Below, piece by piece: positions 46,972 through 55,266 of a stretch of 64,000 nucleotides of DNA. The DNA is taken from assembly GCF_006517395.1 (NCBI RefSeq), contig NZ_VDCY01000002.1:248001-312000 (forward strand), given 5' to 3'. Each line of letters opens with the position of its first letter. Position 1 is the first letter of the stretch. The translations under genes were made by a program, and so were the position numbers. The notes beneath the pieces are model-generated. The model did no database searches, was not told where the DNA came from, and was given only the letters and a program-made list of their open reading frames with translations. This DNA comes from Terrilactibacillus laevilacticus. GTDB taxonomy: Bacteria; Bacillota; Bacilli; Bacillales; Sporolactobacillaceae.

Positions 46972-48258
46972 TCATTTTGATGCCAAAATCTTTTCTACAC
47001 TGATTAATTGAATGCAAACACAAAGAACTTGAATCGCAAGTTCCAACTCTTCTAAAGATGGAAATGTTGGGGCTATACGGATATTTCGGTCTTTAGGATC
47101 CTTACGATAAGGGAAGGTTGCGCCGGCACCCGTCAAGGTTACCCCTGCCTCAGCTGCCAATTCAACAATATCCTTTGCTGTACCATCAAGCGTGTTTAGA
47201 CTGATAAAATAACCACCATTTGGTTTACTCCATGTTGCAATGTGCTTACCCTCTAATTCTGAATCAAAAAGCTCTAAAACTTTATCAAACTTAGGCTTAA
47301 TAATGTCGGCTTGTTTTTTCATATGATCCTGAAGACCCTCAAAATCTTTGAAGAAAAGAACATGTCTAAGTTGATTAATTTTATCCGGACCAATTGTTTG
47401 TGCTGACAATTGTTTTTTAATATATTGGATATTTTCCTTACTTGATCCCATGACGGCTACACCAGAACCTGGGAAGCTAATTTTTGACGTGGAGCCAAAT
47501 AGGAAAGGACGATTTGGATGACCCGCCTCTTGACATGCATGAAGGATATTTTTCAATTGGTCTGGTTTATCCGTTAAATGATGAACGGCGTATGCATTAT
47601 CCCAAAAGATTCGGAAATCTTTTGCTTTTGTTTCCATTTTAGCCAGTCGATCAACCACTTCATCTGAGTAGGTTACACCTTCAGGATTACTATATTTTGG
47701 TACACACCAAATACCTTTAATTGTTTCATCCTCACTCACAAGTTTCTCTACTTGTTCCATATCTGGACCATCTTCTAGCATATCGACAACCACCATTTCG
47801 ATATCAAAAAACTCGCATAAGCTAAAATGGCGGTCATAGCCAGGACTTGGGCACAAAAATTTAATTTTAGGATATTGGCCCCAAGGTTGTTCTCCACCTA
47901 ATACCCCTTTAAACATGGCTCTAAAAATCGTATCATGCATCATATTCAGACTGGAGTTACCACCAATAATGATTTCATCCGTACTGACCTCAAGTAAAGG
48001 AGCTAATAATTCTTTTGCTTCTACAAGTCCATCAATGCCACCATAATTTCGACAATCGATGCCTTCTTTCGATATTAAAGATGAATCAGACCTTATTGTA
48101 TCTAGCATGCCCATCGACAAATCTAGTTGTTCTGGGCAAGGTTTACCTCTTGCCATATTTAATGACAACTTCTTACTCTTATATTCTTCATATTTTTCTT
48201 GCAATTTCGCTTTTAGTTCATTCAATTCAACAACGCTTAACGTGTTGAAGTCAGTCAT
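46972..48258 (-). CDS. PLP-dependent aminotransferase, class I (PF12897-type aspartate aminotransferase)
   Basis: 428 residues. The N-terminal LSLNMARGKPCPEQLDLSMGML and IDCRNYGGIDGLVEAKELLAPLL segments are typical of the MocR-like aspartate aminotransferase subgroup (Aminotran_MocR). The PLP Lys should be in GSTSKISFPGSGVAVMG, and FWDNAYAVHHL holds the PLP Asp/Tyr region. No GntR DNA-binding domain is attached. Likely an aspartate or broad amino-acid:2-oxoacid aminotransferase; substrate unproven. AAGGAGG precedes the ATG. Possibly helps recycle amino groups but not in the puc operon. Confidence 0.87.
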   Translation of the reverse strand: MTDFNTLSVVELNELKAKLQEKYEEYKSKKLSLNMARGKPCPEQLDLSMGMLDTIRSDSSLISKEGIDCRNYGGIDGLVEAKELLAPLLEVSTDEIIIGGNSSLNMMHDTIFRAMFKGVLGGEQPWGQYPKIKFLCPSPGYDRHFSLCEFFDIEMVVVDMLEDGPDMEQVEKLVSEDETIKGIWCVPKYSNPEGVTYSDEVVDRLAKMETKAKDFRIFWDNAYAVHHLTDKPDQLKNILHACQEAGHPNRPFLFGSTSKISFPGSGVAVMGSSKENIQYIKKQLSAQTIGPDKINQLRHVLFFKDFEGLQDHMKKQADIIKPKFDKVLELFDSELEGKHIATWSKPNGGYFISLNTLDGTAKDIVELAAEAGVTLTGAGATFPYRKDPKDRNIRIAPTFPSLEELELAIQVLCVCIQLISVEKILASK

Positions 48259-48447
48259 GTTGCGGCCTCCTTGTCACCAAACACAAAAATATTAAATAAC
48301 ATTTTAACTATACTTATATAATCCTATCATACAAGGATACTATTCATTAAACAACTTCATATTGAATGAGTTTTTTGTAAAAATCGATCTTTTTGAAGTT
48401 TAATTTCGATATAAACATATGATTATGATTGAAAATATGTTAATAAT

Positions 48448-48658
48448 GTGAAACTTCCATCAGTGGGGGTTTTTCGACGCACAGGATGGCAAGTAGCAGG
48501 CGCCAGCCAGGACGTAGTGTTTTTAGCCTGCTTCATCCCCCACTGATGGAAAGCTTGAACCAATCGGACCTTTACGGGCAGTTGATCCCCACCTATCTTC
48601 TTTGAATACTCAGAATCATGAGGTGGGGGGGTCTTACTGCCCGTTAAGGCGGGATAAA
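48448..48658. repeat. dispersed repeat family R2, copy B (composite)
   Basis: First ~105 bp have inverted ends CTTCCATCAGTGGGGG and CCCCCACTGATGGAAAG. A second part (ACCAATCGGACC, TTTACGGGCAGTTGATCCCC, an ACCT/AGGT hairpin, CTGCCCGTTAAGGCGGGATA) follows. It fills most of the 48259-48808 gap between two minus-strand genes; no gene is seen there. Confidence 0.75.
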
Positions 48659-48808
48659 GGGATAGGTGTAAAAATCGTGACTATCCAAAACAATAAAAAT
48701 CCACTGTAAATAGCGTGGTGAATCAATCACTCTATCATATTCTGAAAATAGCCTTTCACTGAATTTTCATATCTTCTTTCAATGAGCTTTCCGTATGGGT
48801 CTTTAGGA

Positions 48809-49972
48809 TTAATGATCTAATCTTTCAAGAGCACGTTCTGCGAGTAGTGCAAAGAATTTGGCGCTTGGAAGTAAAGCAGCATCGTCAACCGTGAATTTAG
48901 GATGGTGTAAATTATATGGCTGTGAAGTCCCGATATCTACAAAGGTTCCTGGTATTTGTTGTTGATAAAAAGCGAAATCCTCTCCACCTGCAGATGGTTC
49001 AATTTCAACTGTACTAAAACCACTTTCCTTTGCCACACCAAACGTGAAAGGTGTCCAGTCTTTATCATTAACAACAGATGGCGGACCTGGGTGCCATGCA
49101 AGGGTTGCTTTTGCTCCAAATGTAGCTGCAATCCCTTCAATGATCGTTCTGATACGTTTTGGAATTTCTTCTCGAATGGTTTCGCTAAACGTTCGAACGG
49201 TTCCTTCTAGATAAGCCGTACTCGGAATAACATTCCAAGTATTTCCGCTTTGAATGTGCGTGACACTAACAACTACACTATCTTGCCAATCAATATTTCG
49301 GCTAACAATGGATTGTAAGGCCGTGATGATATGGCCTGTAACCAATATAGGATCTATACCCAAGTCAGGATGAGCCGCATGGGTGCCAATCCCCTCCACA
49401 TGAATTTCAAATCGATCGACACCAGCGGAAGATGGACCGATTCGGGTACCTAACTCTCCTAACTTCAGTGAAGGTTTATTATGTAAACCAAAGATCGCTT
49501 GTACATCTTTCAAACCTTGTGAATTCAAAATGGCTTTAGCTCCATGCCCTGTTTCTTCAGCAGGTTGGAATATAATACGAACCGTTCCTTTTAGGAAGGA
49601 TTCCTTTTGTTTGAGAAGATAGGCCGCTCCTAGAATCGCTGCTGTATGGAAATCATGACCACATGCATGCATTATTCCATCATATTTTGAACGGTAGGAC
49701 ACGTCGGCTTCCTCATGGATAGGTAAAGCATCAATGTCCCCACGAATAGCGATGACCGGTCCTGTTGGATTTCCTGATACTTCCGCAATCAGTCCTGTTC
49801 TTAATGGAACATCAAGAATACGAATATGAGCTTTATTAAGCCAGTTTCTTAGTTTCTTTGTTGTTTCAAATTCTTCGTTTGAGAGTTCAGGTTCCGAATG
49901 AAGATTATGCCTAACGGAAACAAGTTCTTCCTCCAAATTTTCAATAATATTGATCAATGTACTTTGGGACAT
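48809..49972 (-). CDS. M20-family amidohydrolase (amino-acid N-acyl hydrolase type)
   Basis: 387 residues of the amidohydrolase/IAA-Leu hydrolase group. Metal motifs: RGDIDALPIHEEADVSYRSK, MHACGHDFHTAAILGAA, catalytic Glu pair in QPAEETGHGA, and a late EIEPSAGGEDFAFY; the dimerisation domain begins GIGTHAAHPDLGIDP. Members deacylate N-acyl amino acids (hippurate, N-acetyldiaminopimelate, N-acetylcysteine). Substrate not fixed. AAAGGGGG precedes the ATG. Confidence 0.88.
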   Translation of the reverse strand: MSQSTLINIIENLEEELVSVRHNLHSEPELSNEEFETTKKLRNWLNKAHIRILDVPLRTGLIAEVSGNPTGPVIAIRGDIDALPIHEEADVSYRSKYDGIMHACGHDFHTAAILGAAYLLKQKESFLKGTVRIIFQPAEETGHGAKAILNSQGLKDVQAIFGLHNKPSLKLGELGTRIGPSSAGVDRFEIHVEGIGTHAAHPDLGIDPILVTGHIITALQSIVSRNIDWQDSVVVSVTHIQSGNTWNVIPSTAYLEGTVRTFSETIREEIPKRIRTIIEGIAATFGAKATLAWHPGPPSVVNDKDWTPFTFGVAKESGFSTVEIEPSAGGEDFAFYQQQIPGTFVDIGTSQPYNLHHPKFTVDDAALLPSAKFFALLAERALERLDH

Positions 49973-50044
49973 GATTAATCCCCCTTTATTTTTTCGAAGT
50001 TCTCTTAATCGATTTCGCCATTTCTATCAAAATTCCTTCTTAAA

Positions 50045-50256
50045 GTGCGTGTTCAAAAAGGTGACAAACGAAAAGGGTTACTGGCTAAGTACGCTGGCAT
50101 CCTGCCAGAACGCCAGTACTAGCCCATCCTAGGCGTCGGAAGATCAAGGCGGCGCTGTTTTGAGGACCGGAATGTAGGTTTTTACTACATGAGGACCGGA
50201 AAAACAAGCGGGCGCCGAGATTCGCACTATCATTTGGTGACTTTTTGAACAACCTC
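50045..50256. repeat. MITE family R1, copy 4 (212 bp, distinct insertion)
   Basis: Flanked by TTAAA (50040-50044 and 50257-50261). After the end sequence it carries about 60 bp not found in copies 1 or 6, with a CTGGCATCCTGCCAGAACGC hairpin, plus an R2-like CATCCTAGGCGTCGGA motif. Confidence 0.85.
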
Positions 50257-50295
50257 TTAAACAAATCTACACTATTAATACTTGGCCATTATTTA

Positions 50296-51222
50296 TCAAC
50301 TTCTCGCCGCCACTATTTTTTCATAGGCCTCTTTAATCTCTTTAATTTTCTTGTTAGCCTTTTCAACGACCTCTTTAGGGACTTGTTTGCTCATATATTG
50401 ATCTGGGTGATTCTCTTTGATTAATTGTCGATATCTCTTTTTTATCGTTTGTAAAGAGTCACCCTGACTGCATCCTAAAATACGATAGTAGTCATCTAGA
50501 CTTTGTTCCTTTTCAGCTGTATATTGATTCTGTCCTTGACCAAGACCAAATTGCTTAATCGCAAACGAAAGAATTTCTTCTTGTTTCGGATGGATAGAGC
50601 CATCTACCCTCGCAATTTGAAGAAGTGCTTCGACAATATAGGCTAATGTATTGATATCTTGATATAACTCTTGATAAAGTTCCCTAATGATCGTCACATA
50701 CGTTTCAGGTGATTTTTTTGCCAAATTAAATGTTTCTCTAATTAACCGAAGATCCGTTTCACTCGGCCTCAAGCTTGTCTTAATAATTTCATCCACCTTA
50801 TGAATCTCTCGTTCACTAACAACATCGTCCGCCTTCGCCATTTTCGCAAACAATTTGACAATAAGCTCCACGCTATAAGGGAGTGATGGTGAATATCCCG
50901 TTTGATCTTCCTCATCATATCGAAAATCATGGTGGCAATGTGGACATTGCCAAATACCTGAACTTGTCACCATCACATTTGTGCCACAATGTGGACATAC
51001 AACCCAAATTCGTTGATGGTTTTGATTTCCTGTATATTTCTGCTCCGTATTGTAGCCGCGAGATTGCCTGGACTCTCCAACAGTTGGAAGAAATAATAAA
51101 ATGATGACACCAAAGATATTTGTAATAAACCCAACAGCGAACCAAATGACAACATTTCTATTTTTAAAGGATGCAATGACTGAAGCAATGACACCCATAA
51201 GTATCATATAAAAAAAGCCCAT
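50296..51222 (-). CDS. membrane-anchored zinc ribbon-TerB-DnaJ protein
   Basis: 308 residues. Two N-terminal transmembrane helices (about 2-47), a double-CxxC zinc ribbon (VCPHCGTNVMVTSSGIWQCPHC, about 75-98), a TerB-like helical domain (about 115-225, with AKMAKADDVVSEREIHKVDEII and IARVDGSIHPKQEEIL carrying acidic metal-binding residues), and a C-terminal J domain (about 245-305) with the HPD motif in KENHPDQYMS. The order resembles DjlA (TerB plus J domain), which stimulates DnaK at membranes, but the zinc ribbon is added. AAAGGTG upstream. Confidence 0.87.
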   Translation of the reverse strand: MGFFYMILMGVIASVIASFKNRNVVIWFAVGFITNIFGVIILLFLPTVGESRQSRGYNTEQKYTGNQNHQRIWVVCPHCGTNVMVTSSGIWQCPHCHHDFRYDEEDQTGYSPSLPYSVELIVKLFAKMAKADDVVSEREIHKVDEIIKTSLRPSETDLRLIRETFNLAKKSPETYVTIIRELYQELYQDINTLAYIVEALLQIARVDGSIHPKQEEILSFAIKQFGLGQGQNQYTAEKEQSLDDYYRILGCSQGDSLQTIKKRYRQLIKENHPDQYMSKQVPKEVVEKANKKIKEIKEAYEKIVAARS

Positions 51223-51252
51223 CTTATAAACACCTTTCTAGAACCATAAATA

Positions 51253-51415
51253 AAGTAAAACTTCCATCAGTGGGGGTTTTTCGACGCACAGGATATACTA
51301 GTGCAGGGTTTGCGACAGGATGCCTGGTTTTTAGCCTGCGTTCTCCCACCTATCTTCTTTGACTACTCAGAATCTTGAGGTGGGGGTCAATGCTCTCCGT
51401 TAAGGCGGGATAAAA
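51253..51415. repeat. dispersed repeat family R2, copy C
   Basis: AACTTCCATCAGTGGGGG, TTTTTCGACGCACAGGATA, a CCCACCT/AGGTGGG hairpin and CTCCGTTAAGGCGGGATAAA. Inverted relative to copy A. It occupies the 51223-51468 gap. Confidence 0.75.
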
Positions 51416-51468
51416 AGTCAATACGGTTAAATTCATCGATAATCATTGTAGTTCATCAAACCATATGA

Positions 51469-51723
51469 TTAGAAGTTTGAAAATGTGATATACGAAGATA
51501 CCATCATTAATACTACAAAACTCTGCACAATAAAACCAACCAGACTACAAATAAACCCAGCGATAGACAATCCGCTTAAAGGTTGTCTCATTTCCTTTGC
51601 CATTTTTATACTTCTATATGTAAAAATGAGTCCTAACACAGCTAATATTAATCCCAGAATCGGAATAAATATAGATAATATTCCTAACGTGAAAGAAGCA
51701 ATCGCATAATAATGGCTTTTCAA
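51469..51723 (-). CDS. small membrane protein, DUF4190-like
   Basis: 84 residues with two transmembrane helices (about 5-35 and 52-78) joined by a short loop containing YRSIKMAKEMRQPLSGLSIAG. The hydrophobic ALASFTLGILSIF/VLGLIF pattern and GL-rich turn match the DUF4190 family. Function unknown. TTG start with AAGGTGG about ten bases upstream. Confidence 0.75.
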   Translation of the reverse strand: MKSHYYAIASFTLGILSIFIPILGLILAVLGLIFTYRSIKMAKEMRQPLSGLSIAGFICSLVGFIVQSFVVLMMVSSYITFSNF

Positions 51724-51860
51724 TTAACTTTCACCACCTTAAATAGTTTACGATATTGAGATATATAAGTTTCAGTCTAAACGCCATTTGGTTTATAAAA
51801 ACTTGATACTTACATATAATCATATAATTAGATTAAAGTGAAAATTATTTATCTCAATCT

Positions 51861-51938
51861 TTTTGCTACATAAGGACCGGAAAAACAAGCGGGCGCCGAG
51901 ATTCGCACTATCATTTGGTGATTTTTTCAAGCAACCTC
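51861..51938. repeat. MITE family R1, copy 5 (half element)
   Basis: Only the GCTACATRAGGACCGGAAAA to TTTTCAAGCAACCTC half is present, with substitutions in the end. The 5' end is missing and no flanking duplication is seen. A remnant. Confidence 0.7.
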
Positions 51939-52034
51939 TTAAGGTGAAAATCATTTATCTCCATTACTATCATAATAATATGCTGTCTTTAATTTAATCT
52001 GAACGAAAATATTGTGAAGGAGATGGTTTATCAG

Positions 52035-52223
52035 ATGAATGAAGAAAAGATTGAAAGAATTGAAAACAAGTTGAAAGAGTTACATACAAAACTTGATAAA
52101 CTTGAACAAAAAATGGATTCCTTGCCTGAAAAACAGTCAGTTTCAATTATTTTAGCCAGAAATATTTGGGTCCTCGTTCCTATCACAGCCATCATTATGG
52201 GAGGTTTAAAAATTATTTTGTAA
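52035..52223 (+). CDS. small coiled-coil membrane protein, XhlA-like
   Basis: 62 residues from ATG 52035 (AAGGAGATGG upstream; an earlier GTG at 52014 is inside that site). An N-terminal coiled coil (MNEEKIERIENKLKELHTKL, then DKLEQKMDSL) is followed by one C-terminal transmembrane helix (WVLVPITAIIMGGLKIIL). This matches the layout of haemolysin XhlA-type proteins of defective prophages, but no phage genes are near, so the link is tentative. Terminator shared with the convergent permease gene. Confidence 0.65.
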   Translation: MNEEKIERIENKLKELHTKLDKLEQKMDSLPEKQSVSIILARNIWVLVPITAIIMGGLKIIL

Positions 52224-52264
52224 ATCCATATGAAAGACATGAAAAAAATAATAATCTAACGGAA

Positions 52265-52308
52265 AAAGTCCTCATTGATGTATAAAGTGTAACATCAATG
52301 AGGACTTT
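52265..52308. terminator. bidirectional intrinsic terminator
   Basis: A 17-bp perfect stem (52265-52281 with 52292-52308), core AAAGTCCTCATTGATG, between convergent genes, with A/T tracts on both sides. Confidence 0.85.
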
Positions 52309-52320
52309 ATATTTATTTAC

Positions 52321-53337
52321 CTACTGTATTTTCATATGCAAATCGCCAACTTTTGCCCATCCCAAGCGTTTAATAACAAAATAAAGAGTAAGCGATAAGA
52401 CTAATGGGAGAATGACACCGATTGAAATATAAATTGTAAATCCACTAATACCTTGTGTAGCTAGGATATGAAGAGGAGCTATTAATGAATTTAGTCCTAA
52501 GCCAGCAAGTTCATAAGATGACTCAAAGTTAAAGGCTAGTGTAGCTATAGGTGCACAAATCATCGCCGTAACAAAGGTTGGTATCATAAGGAGTGGATTT
52601 TTAACGAGATTCGGAAATTGTACTTTCGGTGTAACAACTGATTGGGCTAAAAATCCACCGATATCGTTTTGTCTCAATGACATTGCCGTAAAGCCGACAA
52701 ATTGAACTGTACATCCAATCAACGCAGCAGCACTTGAAACTGGGTCCATTTGAAGCGCAATGGCCAAAGCAACAGATGATGCAGGTGACATTAACAAGAT
52801 ACTCCAAACAAGGGCAATAACAATGGAACCAAGAAGGGGTGAGCCGGTCACTGATGAAGTGATTTGTCCACTTAACCACTGTAAAAATGGCGTTGTTACA
52901 GCATTTAAGCCAACACCGGCAAGTCCGCCAACAAATACAGAAGCAAACGGAATAGCCATCATATCTAACTTCGTTTTGCCCGTGATCCAATTACCGACGA
53001 TCGTTGCAAGTACTGCTGCAAGGAGAGCACTGATGGGTTGTCCAGACACTATCGTGAAAGCTCCACCATCCACGGCATGAATGGCGCCCCCTCCAACCGC
53101 TGCACAGACAATGGCACTAAACATAACAAGCGTATTGCCCTTGAGTTGGTGGGCAATTCCAGCACCGATGGCAGGGGCTAATAATACTTTAGCAGCGGCA
53201 CCTATCGTTAAGAAGGCCGCAATGCCTGTAAATTTACCTAATGTTTCAAATAACAATCCAACACCTAGAGTCACTAATACCGCGTTTGCAACTCCTGTCG
53301 ATACTTTATACATTTGATCAATTATATTTTTCTTCAT
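52321..53337 (-). CDS. PTS EIIC-like permease (PF13303 type)
   Basis: 338 residues with roughly nine or ten transmembrane helices. It begins MKKNIIDQMYKVSTGVANAV and has glycine/alanine-rich helices (GVGLLFETLGKFTGIAAF, GNWITGKTKLDMMAIPFAS, NDIGGFLAQSVVTPKVQFPNL) typical of the stand-alone PTS_EIIC_2 family. There is no attached EIIA or EIIB domain and no PTS gene nearby, so it may transport something by another energy source; the substrate is unknown. AGAGGAG upstream. Its leader holds a small ORF, paired hairpins and a terminator. Confidence 0.8.
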   Translation of the reverse strand: MKKNIIDQMYKVSTGVANAVLVTLGVGLLFETLGKFTGIAAFLTIGAAAKVLLAPAIGAGIAHQLKGNTLVMFSAIVCAAVGGGAIHAVDGGAFTIVSGQPISALLAAVLATIVGNWITGKTKLDMMAIPFASVFVGGLAGVGLNAVTTPFLQWLSGQITSSVTGSPLLGSIVIALVWSILLMSPASSVALAIALQMDPVSSAAALIGCTVQFVGFTAMSLRQNDIGGFLAQSVVTPKVQFPNLVKNPLLMIPTFVTAMICAPIATLAFNFESSYELAGLGLNSLIAPLHILATQGISGFTIYISIGVILPLVLSLTLYFVIKRLGWAKVGDLHMKIQ

Positions 53338-53415
53338 GTTTCTGTCTCCTCTAATGACTATTTATACTCATTGACATTATGTTTTTTCAAAAATATCTGA
53401 TAATTTCAGGGTAAT

Positions 53416-53440
53416 AAAAAACCCTCCTAGTTCGGATGGG
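53416..53440 (-). terminator. leader terminator (attenuator) of the EIIC-like gene
   Basis: On the minus strand CCCATCC and GGAGGG form a stem with a GAACTA loop and are followed by TTTTTT, about 80 bp before the permease start. Its left arm overlaps the right arm of the preceding hairpin (53434-53467, ATGGCGC/GCGCCCAT), so the two cannot form together. Confidence 0.65.
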
Positions 53441-53524
53441 CGCAATTATTCTAACCTTAGAGCGCCATGTTTTTAGAAGGGGCTCTAATTAGACCATATT
53501 CGATTATGGATTATTTAGAGTCCC
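53434..53524 (-). promoter_or_regulatory. leader hairpins (candidate antiterminator region)
   Basis: Two stacked hairpins: 53479-53524 (outer GGGACTCTAA/TTAGAGCCCC, inner CCATA/TATGG) begins at the stop codon of the leader ORF; 53434-53467 (ATGGCGC/GCGCCCAT with inner TCTAA/TTAGA) precedes and overlaps the terminator stem. TCTAA/TTAGA segments recur in both hairpins, so alternative pairings are possible. I recognise no known riboswitch or T-box motif. Confidence 0.5.
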
Positions 53525-53589
53525 TATATAATTGATCGATCATTTATAATTCCCAGATAATTGACTTCAATAATTTGAATCAGGTTCAT
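53524..53589 (-). CDS. putative 21-residue Ile-rich leader peptide
   Basis: Short ORF with a perfect GAGGTG six bases before ATG 53589, beginning MNLIQIIEV and ending NDRSII then TAG. Seven of 21 codons encode Ile, including ATT-ATA pairs in the middle and immediately before the stop. It lies about 30 bp after a sigma-A-like promoter and its stop codon is inside the first leader hairpin. That is the arrangement of a translated leader peptide controlling attenuation. It is equally possible that it is a chance ORF in AT-rich DNA. Confidence 0.45.
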   Translation of the reverse strand: MNLIQIIEVNYLGIINDRSII

Positions 53590-53622
53590 TACATTCACCT
53601 CATTTGTTGTGTTGGTAGTAAT

Positions 53623-53652
53623 ATTATCAGAATTTTTATATTTGGTAAACAA
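53623..53652 (-). promoter_or_regulatory. candidate promoter of the leader and EIIC-like gene
   Basis: TTGTTT (53647-53652) and GATAAT (53623-53628), spacing 18. Transcription would start about 20-25 bases before the leader-ORF ATG. The following 53653-53772 stretch is AT-rich with nothing else seen. Confidence 0.45.
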
Positions 53653-53772
53653 GAAAAATTCTATAGATAATTATTTTAATTATCGGATTTTCTTTTTTAA
53701 TAGAGATTAAGAAAAGAAGTCCAAAAATACTAGAAGGAAAAAAGCGCCTTCAAAACCGTCTAAATAATCATC

Positions 53773-53800
53773 AAGAAAAGAACCTCCACTGATGGAGGTT
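53773..53800 (-). terminator. intrinsic terminator of the mpg gene
   Basis: AACCTCCA-TCAG-TGGAGGTT on the minus strand followed by CTTTTCTT. The hairpin begins inside the TGA stop (TGAAACC) and is a near copy of the R2-end hairpin. Confidence 0.8.
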
Positions 53801-54397
53801 TCATCTTGTTTTAGATACATATGGATTTCCTGATACCCAGAATCTCCAAGGATAAAAACGAGCTTCACCTGTATTTTTAATACCAATCCGGGGCCCTGTT
53901 TCTATTTTTTCTGGTTTGTAGCCCTGTGTGATATAAAGGGGTGGTTCTGTAAAATGATGACCATAATCGGCTAAAGTAATTCCCATCGCTTTCGTCAATT
54001 TTCCTGGTCCATTTGTCCATTCACGCATAGGTCGACCCTTTCGCCTTTCTTCCATCAGCGAGAGTCCTTCTATTGGATCAATTGCACGAATTAAAACCCC
54101 ATGTGGAATCCCTTTTTTATTACTAACAACATTTAACAGGACATGCGTATGCATTGTATAAGTATAGGCATGACCCGCATCCGAAAACATGATCTCTGTT
54201 CGCTTTGTACGCCTGTTTCCAAAACTATGGGCTGCACGATCATTGGCTCCCATGTATGCTTCGGTTTCTACAATAAATCCCGAACATCTTCCTTCTGGCG
54301 TTTCTTTGACAAGTAAACAACCAAGTAGAGATTCCGCTAAATGCAACGTCGATTGTTCGTAAAAGGTTTGTGGTAATGGTATTAAATCGATTTTCAT
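53801..54397 (-). CDS. 3-methyladenine DNA glycosylase (AAG/MPG family)
   Basis: 198 residues of the AAG family: RCSGFIVETEAYMGANDRAAHSFGNRRTKRTEIMFSDAGHAYTYTMH contains the catalytic Glu and the Tyr residues that intercalate, and WTNGPGKLTKAMGI is conserved near the C-terminus. It excises alkylated purines and hypoxanthine from DNA. AAGGGAG upstream. With the AlkD-like gene at 34217, the window holds two unrelated alkylation-repair glycosylases. Confidence 0.93.
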   Translation of the reverse strand: MKIDLIPLPQTFYEQSTLHLAESLLGCLLVKETPEGRCSGFIVETEAYMGANDRAAHSFGNRRTKRTEIMFSDAGHAYTYTMHTHVLLNVVSNKKGIPHGVLIRAIDPIEGLSLMEERRKGRPMREWTNGPGKLTKAMGITLADYGHHFTEPPLYITQGYKPEKIETGPRIGIKNTGEARFYPWRFWVSGNPYVSKTR

Positions 54398-54495
54398 AAA
54401 AAAACTCCCTTGATTAACTATCCTTAGGCGATTTAAGTAGCATTATACATAAATCGTTTTCAAGATGGAAGAAAAGGGAGATTTTTATCATGGGG

Positions 54496-55266
54496 TCAAT
54501 TCACTTTTAACATTGAGGATAACAACATTTTTGTATAGTCGTGTTTAGGATGGTTAAGCACGTTTTTGGTTTCATCAATCTCAACTAACCCCCCTTTATA
54601 CATGACCGCAATACGATCACACATATAGCGTATCACCGACATATTGTGAGATATAAACAAAAAAGTTAGCTGGTTTTCTTGCTTAAGTTCTTTTAATAAA
54701 TTCAAGACTTGGGCTTGTACGGATACATCTAATGCTGATGTTGGCTCATCAAGCACTATGAAAGAAGGCCCTGTAATAAGTGCTCTTGCAATCGCAATTC
54801 TTTGCCTCTGTCCACCGCTAAATTCATGTGGATAACGATCGAGATGTTCGACTTTTAATCCCACACGTTTCACAAGTGCATGTAACCTTTCTATGGAGCC
54901 TTTTTCTTTTCTTTCTTTAAGTGGCAGGGCGCTTAACGGTTCAAATATAATTTGTTTAACTCTCAACCTTGGATCAAGTGATGATTGAGGATCTTGAAAT
55001 ACCGTTTGAATTTCACCTGGTCTTGGTCGCATAAACCTTTTCTTTTTCCACAGTACTTTATCTCTATAAGTAATTTCACCACTCGTTGGTGCCTCTAATC
55101 CTATGAGTAATTTCCCAAGCGTGCTTTTACCTGATCCAGACTCTCCAACCAATCCTAGAGTTTCCCCTTCATAAACTGGCAATGAGATATCTTTGACAGC
55201 TTCAATGACATCCTTCCTGTTTCCGTATATTTTGTTTATATGATTGATTTGGACAAGTGGAGTCAT
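54496..55266 (-). CDS. ddpF: dipeptide ABC transporter ATP-binding protein
   Basis: 256-residue ATPase of the oligopeptide/dipeptide family. Walker [15 protein letters not shown], signature [15 protein letters not shown], Walker [13 protein letters not shown], His switch [11 protein letters not shown]. It overlaps the previous ATPase gene by four bases. Symbol assigned by operon similarity to E. coli ddpXABCDF; dppF/oppF are equally valid family names. Confidence 0.88.
   Translation of the reverse strand: MTPLVQINHINKIYGNRKDVIEAVKDISLPVYEGETLGLVGESGSGKSTLGKLLIGLEAPTSGEITYRDKVLWKKKRFMRPRPGEIQTVFQDPQSSLDPRLRVKQIIFEPLSALPLKERKEKGSIERLHALVKRVGLKVEHLDRYPHEFSGGQRQRIAIARALITGPSFIVLDEPTSALDVSVQAQVLNLLKELKQENQLTFLFISHNMSVIRYMCDRIAVMYKGGLVEIDETKNVLNHPKHDYTKMLLSSMLKVN

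Noticed and set aside
48448-51415. CRISPR array from repeated sequences
   Set aside because: Copies are long, irregularly spaced, in both orientations and separated by genes; no regular spacers.
52035-52223. Holin/haemolysin gene as evidence of a prophage
   Set aside because: No integrase, capsid, lysin or attachment sites nearby; a single XhlA-like layout is not enough.
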